DNA of 64,000 nt from NCBI RefSeq assembly GCF_030913705.1, contig NZ_CP133190.1, forward strand, positions 62,001 through 126,000, written 5' to 3'. The notes beneath the pieces were generated by a model. It worked only from the letters and a program-made list of their open reading frames with translations. It was not told where the DNA came from and ran no database searches. Positions 35,071 through 43,895 of the stretch are shown here, one piece after another. The DNA comes from Anaerocolumna sp. MB42-C2 (GTDB lineage: Bacteria > Bacillota > Clostridia > Lachnospirales > Lachnospiraceae). The translations under genes were made by a program, and so were the position numbers. Numbering within the stretch: position 1 is the first letter of the stretch; each line of letters opens with the position of its first letter.

Positions 35071-36855
35071 ATGGAAAAGAAAGAAAAGTATTGGTTTTCC
35101 TGTCTGATGAATTATGCAGATGGAGGCAAAGGTAAGCTTATGCTGTCGGTGCTGCTGTCGGTAATAAGCATCGTATCAGGCCTTGTACCATATTATTGTG
35201 TCTACAAAATGATTGCGTTATTTACAGAAAACAAGGTGACTAATGATTCATTGGTTTATTGGGGTGCAAGTATCCTTATGGCTTATGTAGTAAAGGTGAT
35301 TGCCTTTGGACTTTCAACGGGAATTTCACATCAGGTGGCATATCATATTCTTGAAAAATTAAGACTTCGTGTCTCGGATGTATTTATGCATGCACCGCTT
35401 GGAGAGGTCACAAGCCATTCGATTGGAGAAATTAAAAATGTTATGGTTGATAAAATTGAGAACATTGAGCCTCCACTGGCACATATGATCCCGGAGGGAG
35501 CGGGACACGTTGTATTGCCAATAACAAGCCTTGCAGGACTTTTTATCGTAGACTTTAGAGTTGCACTTGCTTCACTGGTTACCCTGCCGTTTGCGTTCCT
35601 ATGTATGCTGCTTACCTATAAATTCAGTGGAAAGAGCTTTAATAAATATAACGAGGCCAATAGTTATATGAATAGTGCGATTGTCGAGTATATTGAAGGA
35701 ATTGAGGTGATTAAGGCATTTGGACGGGAGGGAACTTCCTATGAGAAATTTGCCAGATCGATAACGGAGTACCGTGATTTTATCCTAAAATGGCTTTCTT
35801 CCACCTGGATTACCATGAAATTAGCATTTGCTCTTTTTCCGTCCACACTGCTTGGTACACTTCCGGTTGGGCTGCTGTTATACAGTAAGGGAAGTCTATC
35901 TCCTGCACAGGTAGCGCTCTGCTGTATGCTGTCCATGTCCATGATTGGTTCCCTGGCTAAGTTGGAAGTATTTAGTGAGGGCATTAGGGAAATGCAGTTT
36001 ACCATAGAAAATCTGCAGCAGTTTCTTAATATGCCCTCCTTATCAGAAGCAAAAGATAAGGTAAAGCTACAAGAATATAATATCAACTTTCATAAGGTTA
36101 CCTTTTCTTACGACGGAAAAGAAGAACATGTGGTATTGCATGGAATCAACATGAGTCTGCCGCAAGGAAGCTTCACGGCGCTGGTAGGACCATCAGGCGG
36201 TGGTAAGTCTACGATTGCCAAATTACTTGCGCGTTTTTGGGATGTAACAGGCGGATCAATAGAAATAGGCGGCATAAATATAAAAGACATTCCGCTTAAG
36301 CAACTTGCAGATACGGTTAGCTTTGTAACTCAGGATAATTTCCTTTTCCGATGTTCCCTGCTTGAAAATATACGACTGGGAAATCCAAAATCATCCGATG
36401 AGGAGGTATATGCTGCAGCCAAAGCGGCCCAGTGTCATGAGTTCATTTGCAAGCTGGAGAAAGGATATGAGACTTCTGTAGGAGAAGCCGGAAAAAGATT
36501 ATCAGGGGGAGAAAAACAGCGTATAGCAATTGCAAGAATGATATTAAAAAATGCACCAATTGTCATTCTGGATGAAGCAACTGCTTTCACCGATCCGGAA
36601 AATGAAGAAAAGATTCAGCGCAGTCTTGCGGCACTCACGAAAGGGAAGACGCTTCTTGTGATTGCACACCGACTTTCTACTATTAAGAATGCAGATAATA
36701 TCGTGGTTCTCCAAAATGGTAGAATAAATGCAGAGGGAAGGCATGAGGAATTACTGAAAAATTCTCAATTGTATGCAGATATGTGGCAGGCTCATATTGG
36801 AGCAAAGTACTGGTCTGTCGGATTACAGGGAAAGGAAGTGGGGCAAAATGTTTAA
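35071..36855 (+). CDS. exporter-fold ABC transporter, first half of a pair
   Basis: A 594-residue ABC exporter-fold protein, closely similar in layout to the one at 17607 (both have GIEVIKA in the membrane domain and VTQDNF or VSQDNF at the Q-loop). Walker A GPSGGGKST is near 373, signature LSGGEKQR, Walker B IVILDEA, H-loop LVIAHRLST. It overlaps the next gene by 8 bases and follows the AraC gene, so it is probably AraC-controlled. Confidence 0.88.
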   Translation: MEKKEKYWFSCLMNYADGGKGKLMLSVLLSVISIVSGLVPYYCVYKMIALFTENKVTNDSLVYWGASILMAYVVKVIAFGLSTGISHQVAYHILEKLRLRVSDVFMHAPLGEVTSHSIGEIKNVMVDKIENIEPPLAHMIPEGAGHVVLPITSLAGLFIVDFRVALASLVTLPFAFLCMLLTYKFSGKSFNKYNEANSYMNSAIVEYIEGIEVIKAFGREGTSYEKFARSITEYRDFILKWLSSTWITMKLAFALFPSTLLGTLPVGLLLYSKGSLSPAQVALCCMLSMSMIGSLAKLEVFSEGIREMQFTIENLQQFLNMPSLSEAKDKVKLQEYNINFHKVTFSYDGKEEHVVLHGINMSLPQGSFTALVGPSGGGKSTIAKLLARFWDVTGGSIEIGGINIKDIPLKQLADTVSFVTQDNFLFRCSLLENIRLGNPKSSDEEVYAAAKAAQCHEFICKLEKGYETSVGEAGKRLSGGEKQRIAIARMILKNAPIVILDEATAFTDPENEEKIQRSLAALTKGKTLLVIAHRLSTIKNADNIVVLQNGRINAEGRHEELLKNSQLYADMWQAHIGAKYWSVGLQGKEVGQNV

Positions 36856-38596
36856 AACAATAAAGCGTATTATTGACTGGTGCGGTGAATTGAAAGGTAA
36901 ATTATATATTGGGTTTCTGTTTTCCTTCTTTTCGGGATGGTTTAGTGCGATGCCCGTTATTATAGCTGCTTATACAGTAGGCAAGCTGATTGAGGAGAAA
37001 AGAGGAACTGAAAAATTTGATTCAAAATGGATAGGGCTTAGTTTCTTTATAATGCTGCTTTTTATATTTCTTCGTTTTCTGTTTGACTATCTCAGGGCGA
37101 AATTTCAAGAAGCAATCAGTTATGAGTTGGTTGCCAGAGACAGACTTGCAATTGGTGATCTTTTAAAACGGGTATCTTTAGGATATTTTCAGAAGGTGAA
37201 TACTGGCGATATCCTAAGTTCCATCACAACAGGATTACATACGTTAGAAAATATGGGCATCCGTATGCTTGATAATTTTATTGGAGGGTATCTGAATTTC
37301 TTGTGCATTTTTCTATGGATCACTATAATCAATCCCAGGGTATCTTTAATAACAATGGCAGCGGTGGCAGGTTCCTTTTTATTTTTGATGGTAATTTCAA
37401 AGCATAGCGTACAAAATGCATCCGTATCTGCGCAGGCGGATCGTGAACTGACCAGTACGGCAATTGAATATGCAAGAGGGCTACCTGTTGTAAAGTCTTT
37501 TGGACAAGATGGTGCGGCCTTAGTTTCTATGAGAAAGGCTTGTAAAGAGAGTAAAAGGATTCATTTAAAAATCGAATGGGGATTTGTACCCGCCAATTGT
37601 CTTCACCAGATTGTGTTAAAGATAGGTTCTATAATGCTTCTGCTGTCATCTGTTTATCTTGGATGGATGAATCAGTTATCAATTACGAATATGCTATTAT
37701 TATCGTTTTTGTCTTTTGATGTATTTGCTTCCATTGAACCTATCAGTGATAGTTCACATGTATTAGGAGTAATTGAAGATGCGATGAATCAATTAGATGC
37801 CTTAAGGTCGGAAGAATTTATAGATGAGGGAGGCAGGGAGATTTCGCTTACTCAATATGGAATCGAGTTTCGTGATGTATCTTTTGGTTATGATTCCAGG
37901 CTGATACTAAACCATGTAAGTTTTGTAATTCCAGAAAAAAAGACAACGGCAATCGTTGGATCATCCGGGAGCGGAAAAACAACAATCTGCAATCTTATTG
38001 CAAAGTTCTATGATGTAAATAGTGGAAATATTGAATTAGGCGGCGTGAATATAAAGGAATTTACCTGTGACAGTCTGCTGTCTAATATTTCTATGGTATT
38101 TCAGAATGTATATTTATTTCATGATACAATTCGTAATAATATCTGTTTTGGAAATCCGAATGCCACAGAGCAAGATATGATGCATGCAGCAAAAAAGGCC
38201 TGCTGTCATGATTTTATTATAGCCCTGCCAAACGGATATGATACAGTAATCGGAGAGGGAGGAGGAACACTATCAGGTGGTGAAAAGCAAAGAATATCCA
38301 TTGCAAGAGCAATCCTTAAAGATGCACCAATTGTTATCCTGGATGAAGCTACTGCTTCAATCGACCCTGAAAATGAACACTATATTCAGGCAGCAATTTC
38401 AGAACTGACAAAAGGAAAGACGATTATTACAATAGCACACCGCCTGGCAACGATAGAAAATGCGGATCAAATTTTGGTTGTGGATCATGGAGAAATTGTG
38501 GAAAGCGGAACTCATAAGGAATTAGTGAAAAAAGAAGGTGTTTACAAGAAGTTTGTTGATATACGGGAAAAGGCTGAAAGATGGAATATTGCATAA
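36848..38596 (+). CDS. exporter-fold ABC transporter, second half of a pair
   Basis: A 582-residue partner of the preceding ABC protein. Walker A GSSGSGKTT is near 371, signature LSGGEKQR, Walker B IVILDEA, H-loop ITIAHRLAT. The ATPase domain is the closest local relative of the ATPase part of the hybrid at 21662 (shared DSLLSNI.MVFQ.VYLF). The start overlaps the previous gene; the longer upstream frame lies inside it. Confidence 0.88.
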   Translation: MFKTIKRIIDWCGELKGKLYIGFLFSFFSGWFSAMPVIIAAYTVGKLIEEKRGTEKFDSKWIGLSFFIMLLFIFLRFLFDYLRAKFQEAISYELVARDRLAIGDLLKRVSLGYFQKVNTGDILSSITTGLHTLENMGIRMLDNFIGGYLNFLCIFLWITIINPRVSLITMAAVAGSFLFLMVISKHSVQNASVSAQADRELTSTAIEYARGLPVVKSFGQDGAALVSMRKACKESKRIHLKIEWGFVPANCLHQIVLKIGSIMLLLSSVYLGWMNQLSITNMLLLSFLSFDVFASIEPISDSSHVLGVIEDAMNQLDALRSEEFIDEGGREISLTQYGIEFRDVSFGYDSRLILNHVSFVIPEKKTTAIVGSSGSGKTTICNLIAKFYDVNSGNIELGGVNIKEFTCDSLLSNISMVFQNVYLFHDTIRNNICFGNPNATEQDMMHAAKKACCHDFIIALPNGYDTVIGEGGGTLSGGEKQRISIARAILKDAPIVILDEATASIDPENEHYIQAAISELTKGKTIITIAHRLATIENADQILVVDHGEIVESGTHKELVKKEGVYKKFVDIREKAERWNIA

Positions 38597-38627
38597 AATA
38601 GAAAAAATCTCTTGTTAAAAAGAAAGT

Positions 38628-38669
38628 AAAAGCAATACGGAAGCTTAAAGTTTTCCATATTGCTTTTTT
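38628..38669 (+). terminator. intrinsic terminator after the ABC pair
   Basis: AAAAGCAATA (38628-38637) with GGAA pairs against TTCC and TATTGCTTTT, running into T residues. Confidence 0.7.
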
Positions 38670-38814
38670 AGAAATCGCTGTTACATAAATATTTTTTGAT
38701 ACACTGATAGCTTTCGTTGCTTATAACATGTTCTATTCTACAGGCATCCTCCGCTGCTGTCTCTTTGCTGACTCCGGCAGAAATAAGCAGACTGGTAATT
38801 GTCTTATGCAGCAA
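38668..38814 (-). pseudogene. C-terminal stump of a DtxR/MntR-type regulator
   Basis: The minus strand reads about 48 codons ending in TAA: AGVSKETAAEDACRIEHVIS followed by ESYQCIKKYL. The ETA..DACRIEHVIS segment is the signature of the metal-binding and dimerisation region of DtxR/MntR/IdeR proteins. The DNA-binding N-terminus is gone, and a stop precedes the fragment. It is of interest because DtxR-type boxes occur in this window. Confidence 0.6.
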
Positions 38815-38854
38815 CTAACTATATATAGGGTTATAAATATGAAAGGAACTTTAA

Positions 38855-39097
38855 ATGGATATTATTGATAAGGATTTTGGATTGCGAATCCTATATGAAA
38901 ATGCAGAACAAACTACTTATTCTTTAGATACTGAAAATTCCACCAGCAGAATGATACGGTATCGCTTGTATCCGGGGGTGGATATAATATTAAGTGATTT
39001 TCAGGAAAGATATATCTGGGCAGGAGAATGGAAGCTAACTTTTTTAATGTTGCATCGGTTATGTAATAAGGAATCTAAAAGTAGTGCTTGTAGTTGA
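38855..39097 (+). pseudogene. N-terminal fragment of an AraC-type sensor domain
   Basis: Eighty codons whose first 55 or so align with the N-terminus of the AraC protein at 33981 (RYRLYPGVDIILSDFQ against MYQVFPGVSISYNDYH). A normal ATG after GAAAGGAAC is present, but the rest of the sensor and the HTH are missing. Its last codons overlap the minus-strand CobW fragment. Confidence 0.55.
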
Positions 39098-39270
39098 TAC
39101 AAAAGGAACAACGCCATTCCACTCTATCCAAATTTCATCAAGATCATGATTATGAATAATATTATGAAGTTCTTCCATAATACGTTTAGGCTGCTGTTCC
39201 AATAAGCTGATAGGAAAGGTCTGGGTACTGCTCCTAAAAATCCTGATATTATATATATGTCTGTTTTCAT
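39059..39270 (-). pseudogene. decayed CobW-like GTPase gene
   Basis: From an ATG at 39270 the minus strand reads MKTDIYIISGFLGA, the start of a CobW/COG0523 GTPase up to its Walker A. The frame then shifts; another frame continues STQTFPISLLEQQ and EELHNIIHNHDLDEIWIEWNG to a stop at 39059. The second part resembles the EYSPDYIMIEFNG segment in the intact fusion protein at 43896. The Walker A lysine and the middle are deleted. Confidence 0.6.
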
Positions 39271-39309
39271 ATAATACCTCACTGAATAATTATTTTAGGG
39301 GGAGAACAA

Positions 39310-39726
39310 TCAGTGTTGATCACAATCCTTACAAACTCCAAATATTTCAAGGTTATGTCCCATTACATGAAAATTTTCATCCTCCAATTTTGGTATAAAT
39401 TTTTCCATTGGACAATTGTCTAATGTTATAATCTTATGGCAATTTATGCAGACGGCATAATGTTTATGCTTAAATTGATTTATTTCATATACAGCCATTT
39501 CATTACTCATCATGTTGGTCTTAATCACAATACCTTTTTTTACGAATAATTCCATTATTCTGTAAATAGTAGATAACCAGACCGGTTCATCGGATGTTTT
39601 CTCCATCTGAGTGCATATTTCAGTTGCACTTAAAGGTTTGTCTGAGCTTTCAAGTATTGTGAGTACATTTTCACGCTGTTTTGTTCTTTTTATACCGGCT
39701 GGCCAGTTTATTTGTATTTCTTTCAT
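39310..39726 (-). CDS. zur: Fur-family zinc repressor Zur
   Basis: A 138-residue Fur-family repressor. The winged-helix region is GIKRTKQRENVLTILESSDKPLSATEI. The H-rich metal region is KHKHYAVCINCHKI, and a second CxxC (CKDC) is at the C-terminus, so a structural CxxC..CxxC zinc site is present. Assignment to Zur rather than Fur rests on the adjacent znu genes and the palindromes before them. The start is the ATG with GAGGTG upstream; a longer frame starts inside the operator region. Confidence 0.85.
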   Translation of the reverse strand: MKEIQINWPAGIKRTKQRENVLTILESSDKPLSATEICTQMEKTSDEPVWLSTIYRIMELFVKKGIVIKTNMMSNEMAVYEINQFKHKHYAVCINCHKIITLDNCPMEKFIPKLEDENFHVMGHNLEIFGVCKDCDQH

Positions 39727-39790
39727 TTTTCGCACCTCGTCTATATACTTATTTATAGAGTTTAATTTATCTTTAAATTTATAAATGAAT

Positions 39791-39839
39791 TTCATTCGCA
39801 TTTGCAAATAATTATAGAATGTAAATAACAGGAAGTCAA
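39791..39839 (-). promoter_or_regulatory. zur promoter with a partial Zur box
   Basis: On the minus strand: TTGACT (39839-39834), 17 bases, TATAAT (39816-39811), followed directly by GCAAATGCG, one half of the palindrome found twice before znuA. The other half is degenerate. This fits weak self-control of zur. Confidence 0.65.
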
Positions 39840-39864
39840 GAGCTTTAAAAACGATATAAATGTA

Positions 39865-40692
39865 CTATTTACTTCGAACAGAACGTATAACTGACTTAAG
39901 CTTTTGGGTTATTAATACTATTACAAGAATGCCGACTGAGATAAGAGCAGTAAACCCGCCGGGTGCAACATTGAGATAGTAGGAAAGAAACAGGCCAAGC
40001 ATAATATCTATGAAACTGAAAACAACCGAAAAGATTAAGGTAACCTTAAAACCTTTCCCAAGCTGCAATGCAGTGGCAACAGGCAGGGCAATCATAGAGC
40101 TGAGGACCAGGACACCTACGATTCTGATGGATACGGATATGGCAGCGGACACCAGGACCGAAAAAACATAATTAATCAATTTCACTCTAACACCTGCAAT
40201 TTTAGCTGCTTCTTCATCATAAGCAATATAAATCATCTGATGATATAATATAATAATTGTTAATACTGAAATTACACTGAGTATTAATACCATAATCATA
40301 TCAAAGCGTGTTACAGTTAATATACTGCCGAACATAAAGGAATCCGCATTTGCATGAAGTTTCCCGGAACTTATAATGGTAATAGCAGTACCTACACTTA
40401 AGGACAGAACAATTGTGAGAATTAGATCCGTATACTTTTTAAAATAACTTCTAAGAAATTCTATCAAACCTCCACAGACAGAGGTAAAGAGAAAGGCTCC
40501 AAGAATCGGGTTTTGATTTGTCATCAGACCAATGGTGATACCTGCTAATGATGCATGAGACAATGTATCACCAATCATGGAATACCGGCGAAGAACTAAG
40601 AATATACCAATACACGGGCATAATATTGAAATAAATATTGAGACAAAAATTGCGTTTTGCATAAAGCTATACTGAAACATAGTTTTCTTCAT
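39865..40692 (-). CDS. znuB: zinc ABC transporter permease ZnuB
   Basis: A 275-residue ABC-3 family permease with about eight hydrophobic segments. GDTLSHASLAGITIG and AVSVRIVGVLVLSSMIALPVATAL-like segments are the family hallmarks (here GVLVLSSMIALPVA). It forms the channel for zinc import with ZnuC and ZnuA. Its start lies 26 bases inside the end of znuC, so the two are translationally coupled. Confidence 0.9.
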   Translation of the reverse strand: MKKTMFQYSFMQNAIFVSIFISILCPCIGIFLVLRRYSMIGDTLSHASLAGITIGLMTNQNPILGAFLFTSVCGGLIEFLRSYFKKYTDLILTIVLSLSVGTAITIISSGKLHANADSFMFGSILTVTRFDMIMVLILSVISVLTIIILYHQMIYIAYDEEAAKIAGVRVKLINYVFSVLVSAAISVSIRIVGVLVLSSMIALPVATALQLGKGFKVTLIFSVVFSFIDIMLGLFLSYYLNVAPGGFTALISVGILVIVLITQKLKSVIRSVRSK

Positions 40693-41353
40693 CCTTTCCT
40701 TTATTATTTATATATTCGTCAGCGTACTGTATGGGAGTGCAGAGATGACCCTGCCCATCTACTAAATGATAGATTAAAGTTGAGTAATTAATAGCGGCAT
40801 CCAGATTATGCTCTACTGAAATAATTGTGATATTGCTTACTTTATTTAATTTTTTTAAGAAAGCATAGATTTCTCTTTGACTTTTAATATCCACACCAGT
40901 TGAGGGTTCATCCAGAATCAGCAAATCAGGGTTTCCCATCAATGCTCTGGCAATCAATATTTTTTGGTTCTGACCGCCGGAGAGATTACCCATCAAGGAA
41001 TCTTTAAAATCGGTCATTCCAATCTGCTCAAGACTTTCCATTATTATACTGTTATTTTTAAGTTTTAATAATTTTCGATAGGAATTCAGTACTTCATAAA
41101 CTGTAATTGGAAAATTTGAATTTGTAAAATCATTTTTTTGGGGGACGTATCCAATCCTTTCCGCCTGGATACTAAGTTTTCCTTTTGTGGGTTTTATAAA
41201 TTTTAGAATCAAACGCATTAGAGTACTTTTCCCACTGCCGTTTTCACCTACTACAGACATGTACTCCCCATTATGAACTTCCAAATCAATACCATCCAAG
41301 ATATACGGCGGTATACCGGTATAAGAAAAACATAAATTCTCTGCTTTAATCAT
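40667..41353 (-). CDS. znuC: zinc ABC transporter ATPase ZnuC
   Basis: A 228-residue ABC ATPase. Walker A GENGSGKST (about residues 37-45), signature LSGGQNQK, Walker B LLILDEP, H-loop SVEHNL. GAAAGGTG precedes the ATG. It is first in the minus-strand znuCB unit, divergent from znuA, with Zur boxes in the shared 141-base region. Confidence 0.9.
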   Translation of the reverse strand: MIKAENLCFSYTGIPPYILDGIDLEVHNGEYMSVVGENGSGKSTLMRLILKFIKPTKGKLSIQAERIGYVPQKNDFTNSNFPITVYEVLNSYRKLLKLKNNSIIMESLEQIGMTDFKDSLMGNLSGGQNQKILIARALMGNPDLLILDEPSTGVDIKSQREIYAFLKKLNKVSNITIISVEHNLDAAINYSTLIYHLVDGQGHLCTPIQYADEYINNKGKDEENYVSV

Positions 41354-41393
41354 ATGAGCAACACCTTTCTAGATAATAAATATTATTATTAAC

Positions 41394-41412
41394 GCAAATG
41401 CGACGCATTTGC
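41394..41412. promoter_or_regulatory. Zur operator 1
   Basis: A 19-base near-perfect palindrome, GCAAATGCGACGCATTTGC, lying before the znuA -35 and 41 bases from the znuC start, so it can serve both directions. Confidence 0.8.
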
Positions 41413-41414
41413 AC

Positions 41415-41443
41415 TTGACAAATATATCCTAACAAGTTATTAT
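41415..41443 (+). promoter_or_regulatory. znuA promoter
   Basis: TTGACA (41415-41420), 17 bases, TATTAT (41438-41443), flanked on both sides by Zur palindromes. Confidence 0.8.
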
Positions 41444-41449
41444 GTTAAT

Positions 41450-41468
41450 GCAAATGCGATGCATTTGC
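41450..41468. promoter_or_regulatory. Zur operator 2
   Basis: GCAAATGCGATGCATTTGC, a near-perfect palindrome at the expected znuA transcription start. It differs from operator 1 by one base in the centre; operator centres are 56 bases apart. Confidence 0.8.
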
Positions 41469-41494
41469 AAGTAGAAAATTGGAGGTAGATAAAA

Positions 41495-42514
41495 ATGTTG
41501 AAAAAATGGACTACAATGCTACTATGTGTAATTATTATTGTCAGCTTTTCTGGTTGCAGCAATAATAAGCAGGTAAACGCACCGGATGAAAATACTGTGT
41601 CTGTTAGCAGTACTGATCAAACAAGTGAATCGGTAGAAAGCACTGAATCTGAGAACAGTATGGAACAAACAAGTGAATCACAGTCAAACTCACCAGATAA
41701 TAGTAAAATTAAAGTTTCTGTAACCTTTAATGCAATGAAAGAATTTGTTTCAGCAGTGGGAAAAGACAAAGTTGAAGTTTCAACGATTATACCCGATGGT
41801 ACGGAACCGCATGATTTTGAGCCAAAAGCCCAGGACCTTGCACTTCTTAGTACAGCCAACATGTTTGTGTACAGCGGGCTGGGAATGGAAGCGTGGGTGG
41901 ATGATGCTGTTAAAGCCGCCAATAATACTGAACTGATTACGGTAGAAGCATCCAAAGGTATTGATGCTATCGAAAATAAGGATCAGGAAGAAATCGAAGA
42001 ACATGGACAATATGATCCCCATATCTGGCTAAGCTTAAAAGGTGCTAAAACCGAGGTTCAGAATATCAAAAATGCACTTATACAGGCTGATCCGTTCAAT
42101 AAAGATTATTATGAAGCAAACAGCAATGAGTTTGTTTCACAGCTAGAAAATCTGTATAATGAATATAATGACAAATTCCAGTCTGTTGAGAAAAAGAGCT
42201 TTGTAACAGGACATGCCGCTTTTGGGTATCTGTGCAGAGATTTCGGCCTGGAACAAAATAGCGTGGAAGATACATTCGCAGAAGGCGAACCCAGTGCCCA
42301 GCAATTGACCGAACTGGTTGATTATTGCAAGAAAAATAACGTTAATACTATCTTTGCCGAAGAAATGGCAAGCCCTGATGTATCAGAAACTTTAGCCAAC
42401 GAAGTAGGTGCAAAAGTTGAAACGATTTATACGATTGAAAGTAATGAGGATGATTTAACATATTTAGACAGGATGAAAAATAATCTGACTAAGATTTATG
42501 ATAGTTTGAAATAA
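41495..42514 (+). CDS. znuA: zinc-binding lipoprotein ZnuA
   Basis: A 339-residue cluster A-I substrate-binding protein. The signal peptide ends in a lipobox, VSFSGC (Cys21), followed by a long Ser/Thr/Glu-rich linker (to about 68). Zinc ligand histidines appear in DGTEPHDFEP, YDPHIWLS and TGHAAFGYL, with an acidic residue in EEMASPD. The His/acid loop seen in many ZnuA proteins is reduced to EEIEEHGQYDPH. It delivers zinc to ZnuBC. GGAGG lies before the ATG. Confidence 0.92.
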   Translation: MLKKWTTMLLCVIIIVSFSGCSNNKQVNAPDENTVSVSSTDQTSESVESTESENSMEQTSESQSNSPDNSKIKVSVTFNAMKEFVSAVGKDKVEVSTIIPDGTEPHDFEPKAQDLALLSTANMFVYSGLGMEAWVDDAVKAANNTELITVEASKGIDAIENKDQEEIEEHGQYDPHIWLSLKGAKTEVQNIKNALIQADPFNKDYYEANSNEFVSQLENLYNEYNDKFQSVEKKSFVTGHAAFGYLCRDFGLEQNSVEDTFAEGEPSAQQLTELVDYCKKNNVNTIFAEEMASPDVSETLANEVGAKVETIYTIESNEDDLTYLDRMKNNLTKIYDSLK

Positions 42515-42663
42515 GTTATTAAAAGGTCAAAGCTAAAAATAGAATAGCAGTGGAATCTCTTAGGATAGTATTTCATTTAAAACCTACTATTTACGCTTAT
42601 ATAAGGCGGTACGAGATATTTAGAGAAAACCTTAGTTAGTTTACTCAAGAAAATAATAATATA

Positions 42664-42707
42664 AAGGGCCTGAATTAGTGCTAATAACACAAATTTGTGG
42701 TCCTTTT
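42664..42707 (+). terminator. terminator after znuA
   Basis: AAGGGCC (42664-42670) pairs with GGTCCTT (42699-42705) with inner pairing and a short T tract. The rest of the gap 42515-42826 shows nothing else. Confidence 0.5.
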
Positions 42708-42826
42708 CTGGTTAGCATCCTATGGCTAAAGGCTGCCTTAATAAAAAATTAATAAAATGAACACACATATGAGAAATAAAAGCATTATAATTAATTAAAA
42801 TAAAATTGGTTAAAGAAAGGGCTGCC

Positions 42827-42880
42827 ATGGATAATTATAATTTATTTAGTGTGGCTGACCATTTGTTGTACAATGGTTAA
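42827..42880 (+). CDS. possible 17-residue leader peptide
   Basis: MDNYNLFSVADHLLYNG with AAAGGG upstream ends 16 bases before the CobW gene. Its last codons form a hairpin, ACCATT/AATGGT. A leader role is only a guess. Confidence 0.25.
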   Translation: MDNYNLFSVADHLLYNG

Positions 42881-42896
42881 TCAGTAGGTGATGAGA

Positions 42897-43886
42897 ATGA
42901 TAAAAATAGATATTATATCCGGATTCTTAGGAGCCGGTAAAACTACCTTGATTAAAAAGCTGCTGGAGGAAACCTTTGAAGGAGAAAAGCTAGCCCTGGT
43001 AGAAAATGAATTTGGTGAAGTTGGAATTGATGGCGCAATTTTAAAGGAATATGGGATAGAAATCAGGGAGATGAATTCCGGGTGCATTTGCTGTACCATA
43101 TCTGGGGATTTCAGCTTGGCATTGAAAGAAATCTTAAAATTACATCATCCGGACAGAATTATAATAGAACCTTCCGGAGTAGGAAAATTATCGGATGTTA
43201 TAAATGGCTGCAAACCGTTTCTCAAGGAAGGGATTGTGGAATTAAATATATGTATGACAGTAATTGATGGTATGAAATATAAAATCTATATGAAGAATTT
43301 TACTGAATTTTATAAGAACCAATTAATAAATGCCAGAACCATCATATTAAGCAGATCACAGAATATGGAACCGGAAGCGATTGAATATATTATTCATGAC
43401 ATTAAAAAGTATAATTCAAAAGCACTGATTATAACCACTGACTGGAATCAGATAAATGGCAAAACAATTATAGGACTGGCAGAGAATGAAGAAGAAAATA
43501 ATCTGGAGAGTAAAATTTTAAAAGAACTCAATTTTTCAAAACAGCGTTTAAATGCTCCAAAGAAAATTATAAGTGCGAAAATGCAACTGGATAAAAATCA
43601 GGAACACCATCATGCAGATGAAATATTTTCAGTATGGGGAAAGCAGACTGCAAAAGTATTTAATTTTGAAAAGCTAAAAGAAATCCTAAATGGTTTGCAA
43701 AATACGCAAGGCACTGTTCTTCGAGCTAAAGGTATTATAAGAATAGAAGATAATAGTTGGATTCAATTTGATTATGTGCCAGGTGAAAGCAATATAAAAG
43801 AAACCGTACCCGATTTTACCGGCAGGATCTGCGTAATAGGAGAAGATATTAATGAAACCGAATTATCAGGTTTATTTGGTTTATAA
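42897..43886 (+). CDS. CobW/COG0523 GTPase
   Basis: A 329-residue G3E-family GTPase and putative metallochaperone. Walker A SGFLGAGKTT (about 7-16), ENEFGEVGIDG (switch region), the metal motif CICC in NSGCICCTISGDF, and EPSGVGKL are all present. The C-terminal CobW domain is shorter than usual, and a His cluster (HHHADE, about 240) could bind metal. Family members deliver or ration zinc under limitation. It leads a probable four-gene unit with the fusion, TIGR03943 and second CobW genes. AGGTG precedes the chosen ATG. Confidence 0.85.
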   Translation: MIKIDIISGFLGAGKTTLIKKLLEETFEGEKLALVENEFGEVGIDGAILKEYGIEIREMNSGCICCTISGDFSLALKEILKLHHPDRIIIEPSGVGKLSDVINGCKPFLKEGIVELNICMTVIDGMKYKIYMKNFTEFYKNQLINARTIILSRSQNMEPEAIEYIIHDIKKYNSKALIITTDWNQINGKTIIGLAENEEENNLESKILKELNFSKQRLNAPKKIISAKMQLDKNQEHHHADEIFSVWGKQTAKVFNFEKLKEILNGLQNTQGTVLRAKGIIRIEDNSWIQFDYVPGESNIKETVPDFTGRICVIGEDINETELSGLFGL

Positions 43887-43895
43887 GGAGTAAAG

